DNA from: Geminisphaera colitermitum TAV2
Lineage (GTDB): Bacteria > Verrucomicrobiota > Verrucomicrobiia > Opitutales > Opitutaceae
Direction: 5' to 3'
NCBI RefSeq assembly: GCF_000171235.2
Contig: NZ_ABEA03000143.1
Coordinates: forward strand, 10,267 to 46,414
Length of the DNA stretch: 36,148 bases
Position numbers and translations under genes: made by a program. The notes beneath the pieces are model-generated. The model worked only from the letters and a program-made list of their open reading frames with translations. It made no database searches and was not told the origin of the DNA. Shown one piece after another: positions 17,110-24,834 of the stretch (the stretch's first letter is position 1; each line of letters opens with the position of its first letter).

Positions 17110-18525
17110 ATGAAATACAGCAATCCCGTCTCCATCCTCAGCACCACCGTGCTGATTGCATTCTCCGCCATGCTAACTCCACTACCTGCCCAGTCCGCGC
17201 CCGCCACCAACTACGACGAATCGGAAGTGGGCTCATTGCCAATCCCTGACGTGTTGACCGCGACTGATGGGACAAAAATCACGGACAAGGCAGCATGGCT
17301 GGCGAAGCGCAGACCGGAATTGCTGCGCAGTTTCGCCAATGAAGTTTACGGGAAAACCCCTCAAGCCCCCGTAACCATGCGCGTCTGGGAAACCGCACCT
17401 GACAAGAGCGTCTTCGGCGGCAAAGGTGTCATGCGCCAGACAACACTGGAATTCAGCGCGGCGGCGGCGGCGACGACGATGGCGGATGACACGACCACGG
17501 GCGGGGCGAAAGCCGGTGCCACCACTGCCGCCCGCGTTCAGGCATCGCTCCTGTTGTTTCTTCCCGCCGCTGCTCAGAACAAACCCGTGCCGGTGTTTGT
17601 TATCCTTAATTTTTGGGGCAACCACAGCGTCATCAATACCCCCGATATTGCGCTGTCGGACGCGTGGTTTCGCAACAGCGACGCGCTCGGTTACATCAAC
17701 CATCGGGCGACCGAATCCTCGCGTGGTTGCAAGGCGAACCGCTATCCGATCGAGGCGATTCTCGAACGCGGCTACGGACTCGCAACCGCCTACTACAGCG
17801 ATTTCGATCCAGACGTTGACGACGATTTTCAGAACGGCGTGCATCCCTTGTTTTACCGCGACGGGCGGCAGGAAAAGCAAAGGCCCGCCGATGACGAATG
17901 GGGCGCGATTGGCGCGTGGGCCTGGGGGTTGAGCCGCATGGCGGATCACCTTGTGAGTCTGCCGCAGGTTGATGCGCACAAGCTCATCGTGCTCGGCCAC
18001 TCGCGTCTCGGCAAAACGGCTTTGTGGGCAGGCGCACAGGACGAGCGGTTTGCCATCGTCATCAGCAACAACTCCGGTGAGGGCGGCGCCGCGCTCGCCC
18101 GGCGCAATTATGGGGAAACCATCCGTGATCTTAACCGCAACTTCCCGCACTGGTTCTGCAAAAACTACCGTCGTTACTCCGGCAACGAGGGCGCGTTGCC
18201 TGCCGACCAGCACGCCTTGATCGCCTTGATGGCGCCGCGTCCTGTTTACATTGCGAGCGCGGTCGAGGATCGCTGGGCCGATCCCAAGGGCGAATTTCTG
18301 TCGGGCAAACTTGCGGAGCCTGTCTATGCCCTGTTCGGCAAACCTGGTCTGGGTGCCAGCGTCGATTCGCTCCCCGCTCCAGAAACCCCGGTCGGCGATT
18401 TTATCGGTTACCATTTGCGCAACGGAATCCACGACCTGACACCCTACGACTGGAACCGTTTCATGGATTTCGCCGACCGGCGGTTGCGCCCGGTTTCCCC
18501 GGATTCGCCGGGCCAAAAACCGTAA
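17110..18525 (+). CDS. Carbohydrate esterase family 15 (4-O-methyl-glucuronoyl methylesterase-like)
   Basis: A 471-residue secreted protein. The signal peptide runs from residue 1 to about 30 (STTVLIAFSAMLTPLPAQSA). It has an alpha/beta-hydrolase fold with the CE15 nucleophile motif GHSRLGK, where Ser298 is the nucleophile. Candidate catalytic acids are Glu324 (NSGEGG) and Glu386/Asp387 (VEDRW); the histidine is His441 (NGIHDLTPYDW). Bacterial CE15 enzymes cleave the ester between lignin alcohols and the 4-O-methyl-glucuronic acid of xylan, separating hemicellulose from lignin. Residues 120-135 are an Ala/Thr-rich insertion (AAAAATTMADDTTTGG) coded by GCG repeats. The AraC regulator is divergent upstream. 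The stop codon lies inside an inverted repeat (18517-18595). Confidence 0.88.
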   Translation: MKYSNPVSILSTTVLIAFSAMLTPLPAQSAPATNYDESEVGSLPIPDVLTATDGTKITDKAAWLAKRRPELLRSFANEVYGKTPQAPVTMRVWETAPDKSVFGGKGVMRQTTLEFSAAAAATTMADDTTTGGAKAGATTAARVQASLLLFLPAAAQNKPVPVFVILNFWGNHSVINTPDIALSDAWFRNSDALGYINHRATESSRGCKANRYPIEAILERGYGLATAYYSDFDPDVDDDFQNGVHPLFYRDGRQEKQRPADDEWGAIGAWAWGLSRMADHLVSLPQVDAHKLIVLGHSRLGKTALWAGAQDERFAIVISNNSGEGGAALARRNYGETIRDLNRNFPHWFCKNYRRYSGNEGALPADQHALIALMAPRPVYIASAVEDRWADPKGEFLSGKLAEPVYALFGKPGLGASVDSLPAPETPVGDFIGYHLRNGIHDLTPYDWNRFMDFADRRLRPVSPDSPGQKP

Positions 18526-18595
18526 CCGCGAATGGACGCCAATGATCGCGAATAAAACCAAATGAATCTGCTGTCTTCATTCGCGGTTACGGTTT
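18517..18595. terminator. 18-bp perfect inverted repeat overlapping the CE15 stop codon
   Basis: The arm at 18517-18534 (AAACCGTAACCGCGAATG) is the exact reverse complement of 18578-18595. The 43-base loop includes an extra TCGCGAAT copy. There is no strong T-tract at the end, so it is a possible transcript-end stem-loop and equally a dispersed repeat of the CGCGAATGGACGC type. Confidence 0.55.
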
Positions 18596-18945
18596 GGATT
18601 CTTTGGTTTTGGCTCAGCCATTTTGTATAATTTCCGGTCTCATCAGTCCCTCAAGTTTGTCATCGGTTTGCCCTGACATTAATCTGGGCTGCACACGGCA
18701 ACTGCGGCATCGTCACTGCCGCATGGATGGCGCGGACAGAGGAGGTGATCGTTGGAATTAATCAGGCACGGCGACGGTGGACGAGCATTGGAAATGCGGC
18801 ACAAATAACGCTCGCGACCAAGGCATGGAACCGGCACTCGATCACGAAACAACAAAGCTCGCCCTCACCGCCCGCCTCCTGCCAAGTTGCGCGTTTTCAT
18901 TTTTGCCAACCGTTTTCCAACCACCTTTCCATCAGACTACGCATC
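18596..18945. other. Gap upstream of alpha-galactosidase with possible promoter
   Basis: These 350 bases hold no convincing gene. A TATAAT at 18626-18631 lies 17 bases after TTGGTT (18603-18608), a weak sigma-70-like pair. A small hairpin with arms TGCGGCA and TGCCGCA lies at 18703-18723. The frame of the downstream gene is open from 18727 but reads unlike protein until 18946. Confidence 0.4.
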
Positions 18946-21324
18946 ATGCCTATCCAATACCACAAGGACACCGCGACCTTCCTTCTCCACGCCGGCGACA
19001 CCACCTACGCCATCAAAATTTCGGACCAAAACATCCCTCTCCATCTCTACTGGGGGCCCTCGCTCGCCGCTGACGCGAACATCGAACACCCAACATCCAA
19101 CGCCCAACATCCAACGAAAAACACCGGCGCACATTCACCTGCGGTCCGCTCCACCTCGACGTTGGCTGTTGAGCGTTCGGCGTTCGATGTTCGGCGCGAA
19201 TGCGCCGCCCCCCCCCCCCCCCCCCCTGCTGGTCTTGACGCTCTCGTCCGCACCGGCGACCGCGCCTTCTCCCCCACCCTCGCCGGCGCGCCCTGGGGCA
19301 TCAGCCTCGACACCCTGCCGCTCGAATACCCCGTCCACGGCACCTCCGATTTCCGCGAGCCCGCCCTTGAGGTTTACCAGCCCGCCAACGGTTCCCGCAT
19401 CCTCGATCTCCGCTACAAAACCCACCGCATCACCCCCGGCAAACCCGCCCTCGCCGGACTCCCCGCAACCTTCACCCGCACCGGCCACACCACCGACGCC
19501 GAAACCCTCACCCTCGTCCTCGCCGACGCCCTCACCGGCCTCGAAGTCGAACTGCTTTACACCGCCTTCGCCGCCCACCCGATCATCACCCGTTCCGCCC
19601 GCATCACCAACCACGGCAAAGCCACGCTCGAAATCCGCCGCGCCCTCTCCGCCTCGCTCGATTTTTCTACCGCGCATGACGGACACCAGTTCATCCAACT
19701 CTCCGGCGCGTGGGCGCGCGAACGCGATGTCATTGCCACACCACTACGCCAAGGCCGTCAGACCGTGGACAGCCGCCGCGGCACCAGCAGCCATCAGCAA
19801 AACCCCTTCATCGCCCTCGCCCAGCACGGCACCGACGAAAATCGCGGCGACGTTTACGCCTTCAATCTCGTTTACAGCGGCAACTGGATGGCCCAGGCCG
19901 AACTTGAGCCCACCCGCCAAGTCCGCGCCCAGATCGGCATCAACCCCTTCGACTTCGCCTGGCAACTCGCCCCCGGCGACAGTTTCCAGACGCCCGAAGC
20001 CGTCCTCGTCCACGTCACTGACGGCGGCCTCGGCGGCATGTCGCGCGCCCTTCACCGCTTCTACCGCGCCCACCTCCTTCGCGGCCACTGGCACGACAAA
20101 CCCCGTCCCATCCTCCTCAACAACTGGGAAGCCACCTACTTCGATTTCAACGCCGACAAACTCGAAAAAATCGCCGCCACCGGCGCGCAACTCGGCGTCG
20201 AACTCTTCGTGCTCGACGACGGCTGGTTCGGCCACCGCGACGACGACCACACCTCGCTTGGCGACTGGGTGGTTGACCGCAAAAAACTCCCCGGCGGCCT
20301 CGACGACCTTGCCCGCCGCATCAACGCGCAAGGTCTCTCCTTCGGACTCTGGTTCGAACCGGAAATGATCTCGCGTGACAGCGACCTTTACCGCGCGCAC
20401 CCCGACTGGTGCCTGCACGTTCCTGACCGCGCCCGCACCGAAGGTCGCCAGCAACTCGTCCTCGACTACTCCCGCGCCGAAGTCCGCAACGCCATCTACG
20501 ACGCCATTGCAAAAATCCTCCGCGCTGCGCCCATCCGATTCATCAAATGGGATATGAACCGCCACCTTACCGAAGTCGGTTCTGCCGCCCTCCCCCCCGC
20601 GCAGCAGCAGGAAGTCGCCCACCGCTTCGTCCTCGGCCTCTATGAAATCATGGAACGCTTCGTCACCGAGTTCCCCGAAATCCTCTTCGAAGGCTGTTCT
20701 GGTGGCGGCGGACGCTTCGACCCCGGCATCCTCCACTACATGCCCCAAATCTGGACTTCCGACAACTCCGACGCCATCAGCCGCCTGCGTATCCAGTATG
20801 GCACTTCACTCGCGTATCCGCTCTCCACGCTCTCGGCGCACGTCTCCGCCGTTCCCAATCACCAAGTCGGCCGTGTCACGCCCATGCGCACCCGTGGCGA
20901 CGTCGCCTTCACTGGAGCCTTCGGTTACGAACTCGACCTCGGCCTCCTCTCCGACGAAGAGAAAAACGAAGTCCGCCGCCAGATCGAATCCTACAAAAAA
21001 CTCCGCCCCCTCCTCCTCACTGGCGACCTCTACCGCCTCATCAGTCCCTTTGACGGCAATCGCACCGAATCGGCCTGGCTCGTCGCCGCGCCCGACGCCA
21101 GCGAAGCCCTCGTCACCCACGTTACGATCCTAGCCGAAGCCACCGCCCCCCACCGCTTCCTCCGACTCCGCGGCCTCGACCCAACAAAAACCTACCGCGA
21201 CACCGCCACCGGCGCGACGTATTCGGGAACCCTTCTCCAACACGCCGGCCTCCCCATCCCCGCCGCCAAGGCCGACTACACCAGCCACCAGTGGCACCTC
21301 GTGGCAGTTATCAGTGAACAGTGA
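18946..21324 (+). CDS. Alpha-galactosidase, glycoside hydrolase family 36, with in-frame repeat insertion
   Basis: A 792-residue protein from the ATG at 18946, where similarity to the family begins (MPIQYHKDTATFLLHAGDTT). The enzyme releases alpha-linked galactose from oligosaccharides and galactomannan. Key motifs are LFVLDDGWFG, FGLWFEPEM, FIKWDMNRH with nucleophile Asp536, EGCSGGGGRFDPG, and WTSDNSD with acid/base Asp606. No signal peptide is visible, so it is probably cytoplasmic. Residues 45-96 do not fit the family: an inverted 7-nt repeat cassette (19077-19197) followed by a run of 19 C is translated in frame. Without it DA joins LDALVRTGDRAF directly. The last residues (VISEQ) and the stop lie inside another heptamer cassette. 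Confidence 0.93.
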   Translation: MPIQYHKDTATFLLHAGDTTYAIKISDQNIPLHLYWGPSLAADANIEHPTSNAQHPTKNTGAHSPAVRSTSTLAVERSAFDVRRECAAPPPPPPAGLDALVRTGDRAFSPTLAGAPWGISLDTLPLEYPVHGTSDFREPALEVYQPANGSRILDLRYKTHRITPGKPALAGLPATFTRTGHTTDAETLTLVLADALTGLEVELLYTAFAAHPIITRSARITNHGKATLEIRRALSASLDFSTAHDGHQFIQLSGAWARERDVIATPLRQGRQTVDSRRGTSSHQQNPFIALAQHGTDENRGDVYAFNLVYSGNWMAQAELEPTRQVRAQIGINPFDFAWQLAPGDSFQTPEAVLVHVTDGGLGGMSRALHRFYRAHLLRGHWHDKPRPILLNNWEATYFDFNADKLEKIAATGAQLGVELFVLDDGWFGHRDDDHTSLGDWVVDRKKLPGGLDDLARRINAQGLSFGLWFEPEMISRDSDLYRAHPDWCLHVPDRARTEGRQQLVLDYSRAEVRNAIYDAIAKILRAAPIRFIKWDMNRHLTEVGSAALPPAQQQEVAHRFVLGLYEIMERFVTEFPEILFEGCSGGGGRFDPGILHYMPQIWTSDNSDAISRLRIQYGTSLAYPLSTLSAHVSAVPNHQVGRVTPMRTRGDVAFTGAFGYELDLGLLSDEEKNEVRRQIESYKKLRPLLLTGDLYRLISPFDGNRTESAWLVAAPDASEALVTHVTILAEATAPHRFLRLRGLDPTKTYRDTATGATYSGTLLQHAGLPIPAAKADYTSHQWHLVAVISEQ
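19077..19197. repeat. Heptamer cassette D (units AACATCC/AACGCCC), inside the alpha-galactosidase gene
   Basis: The left arm 19077-19116 reads as AACATCG, AACACCC, AACATCC, AACGCCC, AACATCC. The right arm 19160-19197 reads as TTGGCTG, TTGAGCG, TTCGGCG, TTCGATG, TTCGGCG, which is the inverted counterpart. The spacer is 43 bp. There is no stop codon in the reading frame used by the gene. Confidence 0.85.
19208..19226. repeat. Homopolymer of 19 C inside the alpha-galactosidase gene
   Basis: Nineteen C encode a six-proline run at residues 89-94. The gene is in frame at this exact length. Losing or gaining one or two bases would truncate the enzyme near residue 100. Confidence 0.9.
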
Positions 21325-21413
21325 AACAGTGAGCAGTGAAACAGTGCGACACAGCGACAATCGAAACCGGGCAATAATTCCACTGTTCACTGCTCACTGA
21401 TAACTGTTCACTG
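21305..21413. repeat. Heptamer cassette B1 (unit AGTGAAC), between alpha-galactosidase and the four-helix gene
   Basis: The left arm (21305-21346) has units AGTTATC, AGTGAAC, AGTGAAAC, AGTGAGC. The right arm (21381-21413) has inverted units of the CACTGTT/CACTGCT/CACTGAT type. The spacer is about 34 bp. It begins inside the alpha-galactosidase stop region and ends six bases before the next start codon. Confidence 0.85.
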
Positions 21414-21419
21414 CGACGC

Positions 21420-21776
21420 ATGACTGCTTACGAAAAAGCGTATGCCTTTGCCGTACGGGTTGTGAATGCCTACAAACACATCACGACGGACGGGAAAGAG
21501 TTCGTTCTATCCAAACAACTTCTTCGCTGCGGCACCTCTATCGGAGCGAACCTTGCCGAAGCCAATGCTGCCATATCCACCGCAGACCTTTCCGCCAAAG
21601 TTTCCATCGCTTACAAGGAAACCCAAGAAACCAAATACTGGTTAGACCTGCTCAAAGACACCGGCTATCTGACAACTGCTGCCCATCAAAGTCTTCACCG
21701 TGACGCCGACGAAATCGCCGCGATGCTCTTTTCAACGCTCAAATCCACTAAAAGAACGAGAAACAGTGATCAGTGA
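21420..21776 (+). CDS. Four-helix-bundle protein (S23/IVP-like)
   Basis: A 118-residue protein matching the four-helix-bundle family first seen in 23S rRNA intervening sequences. Conserved points are YEKAYAFAVRVV at the start, LSKQLLRCGTSIGANLAEAN in the middle, and KVSIAYKETQETKYWLDLLK before the last helix. The biochemical role is unresolved; members are small, often pentameric, and one branch (bAvd) serves diversity-generating retroelements, but no reverse transcriptase is present here. The gene is visibly less GC-rich than its neighbours. Heptamer cassettes lie directly before it (ending 21413) and after it, and its own stop codon falls in the second. This looks like a compact insertion unit between alpha-galactosidase and the ABC-F gene; that reading is inference. 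Confidence 0.88.
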   Translation: MTAYEKAYAFAVRVVNAYKHITTDGKEFVLSKQLLRCGTSIGANLAEANAAISTADLSAKVSIAYKETQETKYWLDLLKDTGYLTTAAHQSLHRDADEIAAMLFSTLKSTKRTRNSDQ

Positions 21777-21911
21777 ACAATGAAACAGTGATCAGTGAAG
21801 TAGTGATCAGTTCCAATATTTCTGCTGCCACCGAACACAAATTCCCCTCTTTTCACTATCCCGCTGCTTCACTGCTCACTGCTCACTGCTTCACTGCTCA
21901 CTGTTCACTGT
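21761..21911. repeat. Heptamer cassette B2 (unit CAGTGAA), between the four-helix gene and the ABC-F gene
   Basis: The left arm (about 21761-21813) has AAACAGTGATCAGTGAACAA-type units. The right arm (about 21860-21911) has CACTGCTCACTGCTTCACTG-type inverted units. The 46-bp spacer has no similarity to that of B1. The cassette contains the four-helix gene's stop and ends one base before the ATG of the ABC-F gene, so it occupies the ribosome-binding region. Confidence 0.85.
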
Positions 21912-21912
21912 C

Positions 21913-23613
21913 ATGCCCGCCGAACCGAAAATCATTTTTTCCATGATCCGCGTCTCGAAGAAAATCGAGCGCAAGGAAATCCTCCGCGACATCTCGCTGT
22001 CCTTTTACTACGGCGCGAAAATCGGCGTCCTCGGTTTCAACGGCTCCGGCAAATCCTCCCTTATGCGCCTCCTCGCCGGGCGCGACACCGAGTTTGACGG
22101 ACACCTCCACTTCGAGCCCGGTTACACCGTCGGCCTCCTTGAACAAGAGCCCCAACTCACCCCCGGGAAAACCGTCCGTGAATGCGTCGAAGAAGGCATC
22201 GCCCACCTCAAAGCCCTCACCGACGCCTACGACGCCTCTTGGGACGAACTCGCCGCCGCCACCGATGACGCCACCCGCGACGCCATCGCTGACCGCCAGC
22301 AAAAACTCCAGGAGCAGATCGACCGCCTCAACGCCTGGGACACCTCCGCTCTCGTTGACATGGCCATGGACGCCCTCCGCTGTCCGCCCGGCGACCACGT
22401 CATCGAAGGCACCGGCGCCACCTGCACCCTCTCCGGAGGCGAACGCCGCCGCGTCGCCCTCGCCCGCCTCCTCCTTCAGAAACCCGACATCCTTCTCCTC
22501 GACGAGCCGACCAACCACCTCGACGCCGAAAGCGTCCAGTGGCTCGAACAGCACCTCTCGCGCTACGAAGGCACCATCATCGCCGTCACCCACGACCGCT
22601 ATTTTCTGGACAACGTCGCCCAGTGGATACTCGAACTCGACCACGGCCACGGCATCCCGTGGAAAGGCAATTACAGTTCCTGGCTCGAACAAAAACAACG
22701 CCGCCTCGCCGTCGAACAACGCACCGAAGACCGCCGCCAGAAAGCCATGGCCCGCGAACTCTCCTGGATCCGCCAGTCCGCCCGCGCCCGCCAGGCCAAG
22801 TCGCAAGCCCGCATCAACGCCTACGAGTCGATGCTCAAGGAAAACACCACCGAAAAAGAGCGCGAATTTGAAATCCTGATCCCCCCCGGTCCCCGCCTCG
22901 GCAACCTCGTTGTCGAAGCCGCCAAAGTCAGCAAAGCCTACGGCGACAACCTTCTCTTCGAAAACCTCACCTTTGCCCTCCCCCCCGGCGGCATCGTCGG
23001 CGTGATCGGCCCCAACGGAGCCGGCAAGACCACCCTCTTTCGCCTCATCACCGGTGTTGAAAAACCGGATACCGGCGAACTCCGCGTCGGCCCCACCGTG
23101 CAGATTGCCCACGTCGATCAATCCCGCGACAGCCTTCCTGATGAGCAGACCATTTACGAAGCCATCAGCGGCGGCGAAGAAATCCTCAAACTCGGCGGCA
23201 GCCGCGAAATCAACGCCCGCGCCTACTGCGCCCAATTTGGTTTCACTGGCGCGGACCAGCAGAAAAAAGTCGGCATCCTCTCCGGTGGCGAACGTAACCG
23301 CGTGCACCTTGCCCGCCTGCTCAAAAGCGGGGCCAACCTGATCCTCCTCGACGAGCCGACCAACGACCTCGACGTCAATTCCATCCGTGCTCTCGAAGAA
23401 GGACTCGAAACCTTTGCTGGTTGCGCCGTGGTGGTCTCACACGACCGCTGGTTTCTCGACCGCGTGGCGACGCACATCCTCGCCTTCGAAGGAGACAGCG
23501 CCGTGTCGTATTTCCCCGGCAACTACACCTCATACCTCGAAGATTACCGCCGCCGCAAAGGCAAGGAAGCCGACCAGCCCCACCGGATAAAATACCGCAA
23601 ACTCACACGGTAA
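21913..23613 (+). CDS. ettA: ABC-F family ATPase, EttA-like
   Basis: A 566-residue soluble protein with two ABC ATPase domains and no membrane segments, close to the 555-residue EttA of E. coli. Domain 1 has Walker A GFNGSGKS near residue 41, signature LSGGERRR and LLLDEPTNHLD. Domain 2 has GPNGAGKT near 366, LSGGERNR and LLDEPTNDLD. The linker between them (YSSWLEQKQRRLA, then AMARELSWIRQSARARQAKS) is the tRNA-interacting helical element of ABC-F proteins. EttA binds the ribosomal E site and gates the first elongation step according to ATP/ADP level. The start codon follows the heptamer arm by one base, so no ordinary ribosome site is available. The gene is separate from the sugar modules on both sides. 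Confidence 0.9.
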   Translation: MPAEPKIIFSMIRVSKKIERKEILRDISLSFYYGAKIGVLGFNGSGKSSLMRLLAGRDTEFDGHLHFEPGYTVGLLEQEPQLTPGKTVRECVEEGIAHLKALTDAYDASWDELAAATDDATRDAIADRQQKLQEQIDRLNAWDTSALVDMAMDALRCPPGDHVIEGTGATCTLSGGERRRVALARLLLQKPDILLLDEPTNHLDAESVQWLEQHLSRYEGTIIAVTHDRYFLDNVAQWILELDHGHGIPWKGNYSSWLEQKQRRLAVEQRTEDRRQKAMARELSWIRQSARARQAKSQARINAYESMLKENTTEKEREFEILIPPGPRLGNLVVEAAKVSKAYGDNLLFENLTFALPPGGIVGVIGPNGAGKTTLFRLITGVEKPDTGELRVGPTVQIAHVDQSRDSLPDEQTIYEAISGGEEILKLGGSREINARAYCAQFGFTGADQQKKVGILSGGERNRVHLARLLKSGANLILLDEPTNDLDVNSIRALEEGLETFAGCAVVVSHDRWFLDRVATHILAFEGDSAVSYFPGNYTSYLEDYRRRKGKEADQPHRIKYRKLTR

Positions 23614-23617
23614 CCCT

Positions 23618-23629
23618 CCCCCCCCCCCC
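23618..23629. repeat. Homopolymer of 12 C after the ABC-F gene
   Basis: It lies in the 36-bp gap between the ABC-F stop (23613) and the convergent LacI stop (23650). It is noncoding. Confidence 0.9.
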
Positions 23630-23649
23630 TGCCCTCCGCGCATCTTCGC

Positions 23650-24666
23650 TCACCAACCGCACCACCTGCCATTGGTGAGCAACATCTTGGGCGCAGCCGG
23701 AACGCCCCGCTCATTGCGATTTAATTGCTCCATCACCAAATCCACTGCGTTGGCGGCGATCTGCTCGTATTCCTGATCGACGCCCGCCCCTCCCACATTC
23801 TCCGCCCGCAGCAGTGACGCCCAACGCATCTGCGGCATCCGTCCCGACATGGATTTCGGCCACGCCTCGATGTCACTGCAAACCAGCACATCCGGCTCCT
23901 CCTGCGTCAGCCATGCGCACACCCCCTGTATATCTATTTTGTGAACATCAGGCAGCAGCATGAACAACCGCTCCGCCGCCCGCCGCCCCCGCTGTGTGTC
24001 CCGGCCCGGATGATTTTGCAAAAACGCCGCCTCATACGCCCCGAAATTCAGCTCATGCACATGCCGCCGGATCAGCGCCGCCGGACGCCGAAAGCCCCCC
24101 GCCAACAACTCCCGCATCGTCAGCGTCATCCCCATAAAATGATTATGCGCCGACAGGTGAAACCGCACCGGCCACTCCGCCAGCCCGATCTTGGCCACCG
24201 CCACCCGCGAAAAATCCGCCGACTCGATACCCGTCGGCGGATGTAATGTTGAGGCGAATACCAACCCATAAATCCCCCGCGCAAACAACACATCCAGCAA
24301 ACGCCCTAGTGGCATATGCTCCTGATGCGGCCAGAACTCCTCCACCGCGAAACCCAACTGCCCTGCCCGCCGTCGCACCCCCTCGCGCACCCAATAAAAA
24401 TACGTGGACTCCCGCGTTACCTCCTTCGATTGCTCCGGCCACACCAACGCCAGCACCTCCCGTTGCGCATCCAACCGCGCCGCCCGCACATGCGCCATCA
24501 ACGACATCAACCGCGGGTCCGTCGTGTAACCCAACTCCGCCGCCACCGAAGCAATCCGTTCCTGCGTCTCGCGCGACACATTCGCGTGCTGCCGCAGCGC
24601 ATACGACACCGTTGACAACGAAACCCCGGCCTTCCGGGCGATCTGGCGAAGAGTGGGACGCGGCAT
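23650..24666 (-). CDS. LacI-family transcriptional regulator (module 2)
   Basis: A 338-residue protein. The helix-turn-helix occupies residues 5-26 (LRQIARKAGVSLSTVSYALR), followed by DPRLMSLMAHVR, which parallels the same position of the first LacI protein. The effector domain ends with GVDQEYEQIAANAVDLVMEQ and LNRNERGVP, again close to the first protein (VDLVVEQINHNERGVP). The two regulators are therefore paralogues. It is divergent from the PEP-CTERM gene at 24835, with 168 bp between them containing a strong palindrome centred on ACGCGT. It probably represses or activates the PEP-CTERM/pseudopilin/glycosidase set; this is inference. The inducer is unknown. Confidence 0.93.
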   Translation of the reverse strand: MPRPTLRQIARKAGVSLSTVSYALRQHANVSRETQERIASVAAELGYTTDPRLMSLMAHVRAARLDAQREVLALVWPEQSKEVTRESTYFYWVREGVRRRAGQLGFAVEEFWPHQEHMPLGRLLDVLFARGIYGLVFASTLHPPTGIESADFSRVAVAKIGLAEWPVRFHLSAHNHFMGMTLTMRELLAGGFRRPAALIRRHVHELNFGAYEAAFLQNHPGRDTQRGRRAAERLFMLLPDVHKIDIQGVCAWLTQEEPDVLVCSDIEAWPKSMSGRMPQMRWASLLRAENVGGAGVDQEYEQIAANAVDLVMEQLNRNERGVPAAPKMLLTNGRWCGW

Positions 24667-24724
24667 GATGTTTTCAGGGAAAATTCAGGGAAAAGCGACC
24701 GTCGAAGAGACAATCGGAAATCAA

Positions 24725-24745
24725 CGATCTGAACGCGTTCGATCG
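24725..24745. promoter_or_regulatory. Candidate LacI operator upstream of module 2
   Basis: A near-perfect palindrome: CGATC, then T, then the perfect core GAACGCGTTC (24731-24740), then GATCG. The central CG is typical of LacI-family operators. It lies in the divergent gap, 59 bp from the LacI start and 90 bp from the PEP-CTERM start. Confidence 0.5.
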
Positions 24746-24834
24746 AGCCGTTATTGTTGTCCCCTGGCAAGCCTGCAAGCTCCCCACCGACGCTCAAGGC
24801 AACCGCCAACAACCACCCTCCCAAACCACCACAT

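Noticed and set aside
18727-18945. Longer start for the alpha-galactosidase
   Set aside because: The extension has no sequence sense, and the family's N-terminus begins at 18946.
21420-21776. Diversity-generating retroelement accessory gene (bAvd)
   Set aside because: The four-helix-bundle fold fits, but no reverse transcriptase, template repeat or variable C-type-lectin target is in the window.
11314-21911. CRISPR array
   Set aside because: The repeat period is seven bases with imperfect units and inverted arms; there are no 28-36-bp direct repeats with unique spacers and no cas genes.
21305-21911. rRNA intervening sequence
   Set aside because: The flanks are alpha-galactosidase and ABC-F protein genes; no 23S rRNA sequence is present.
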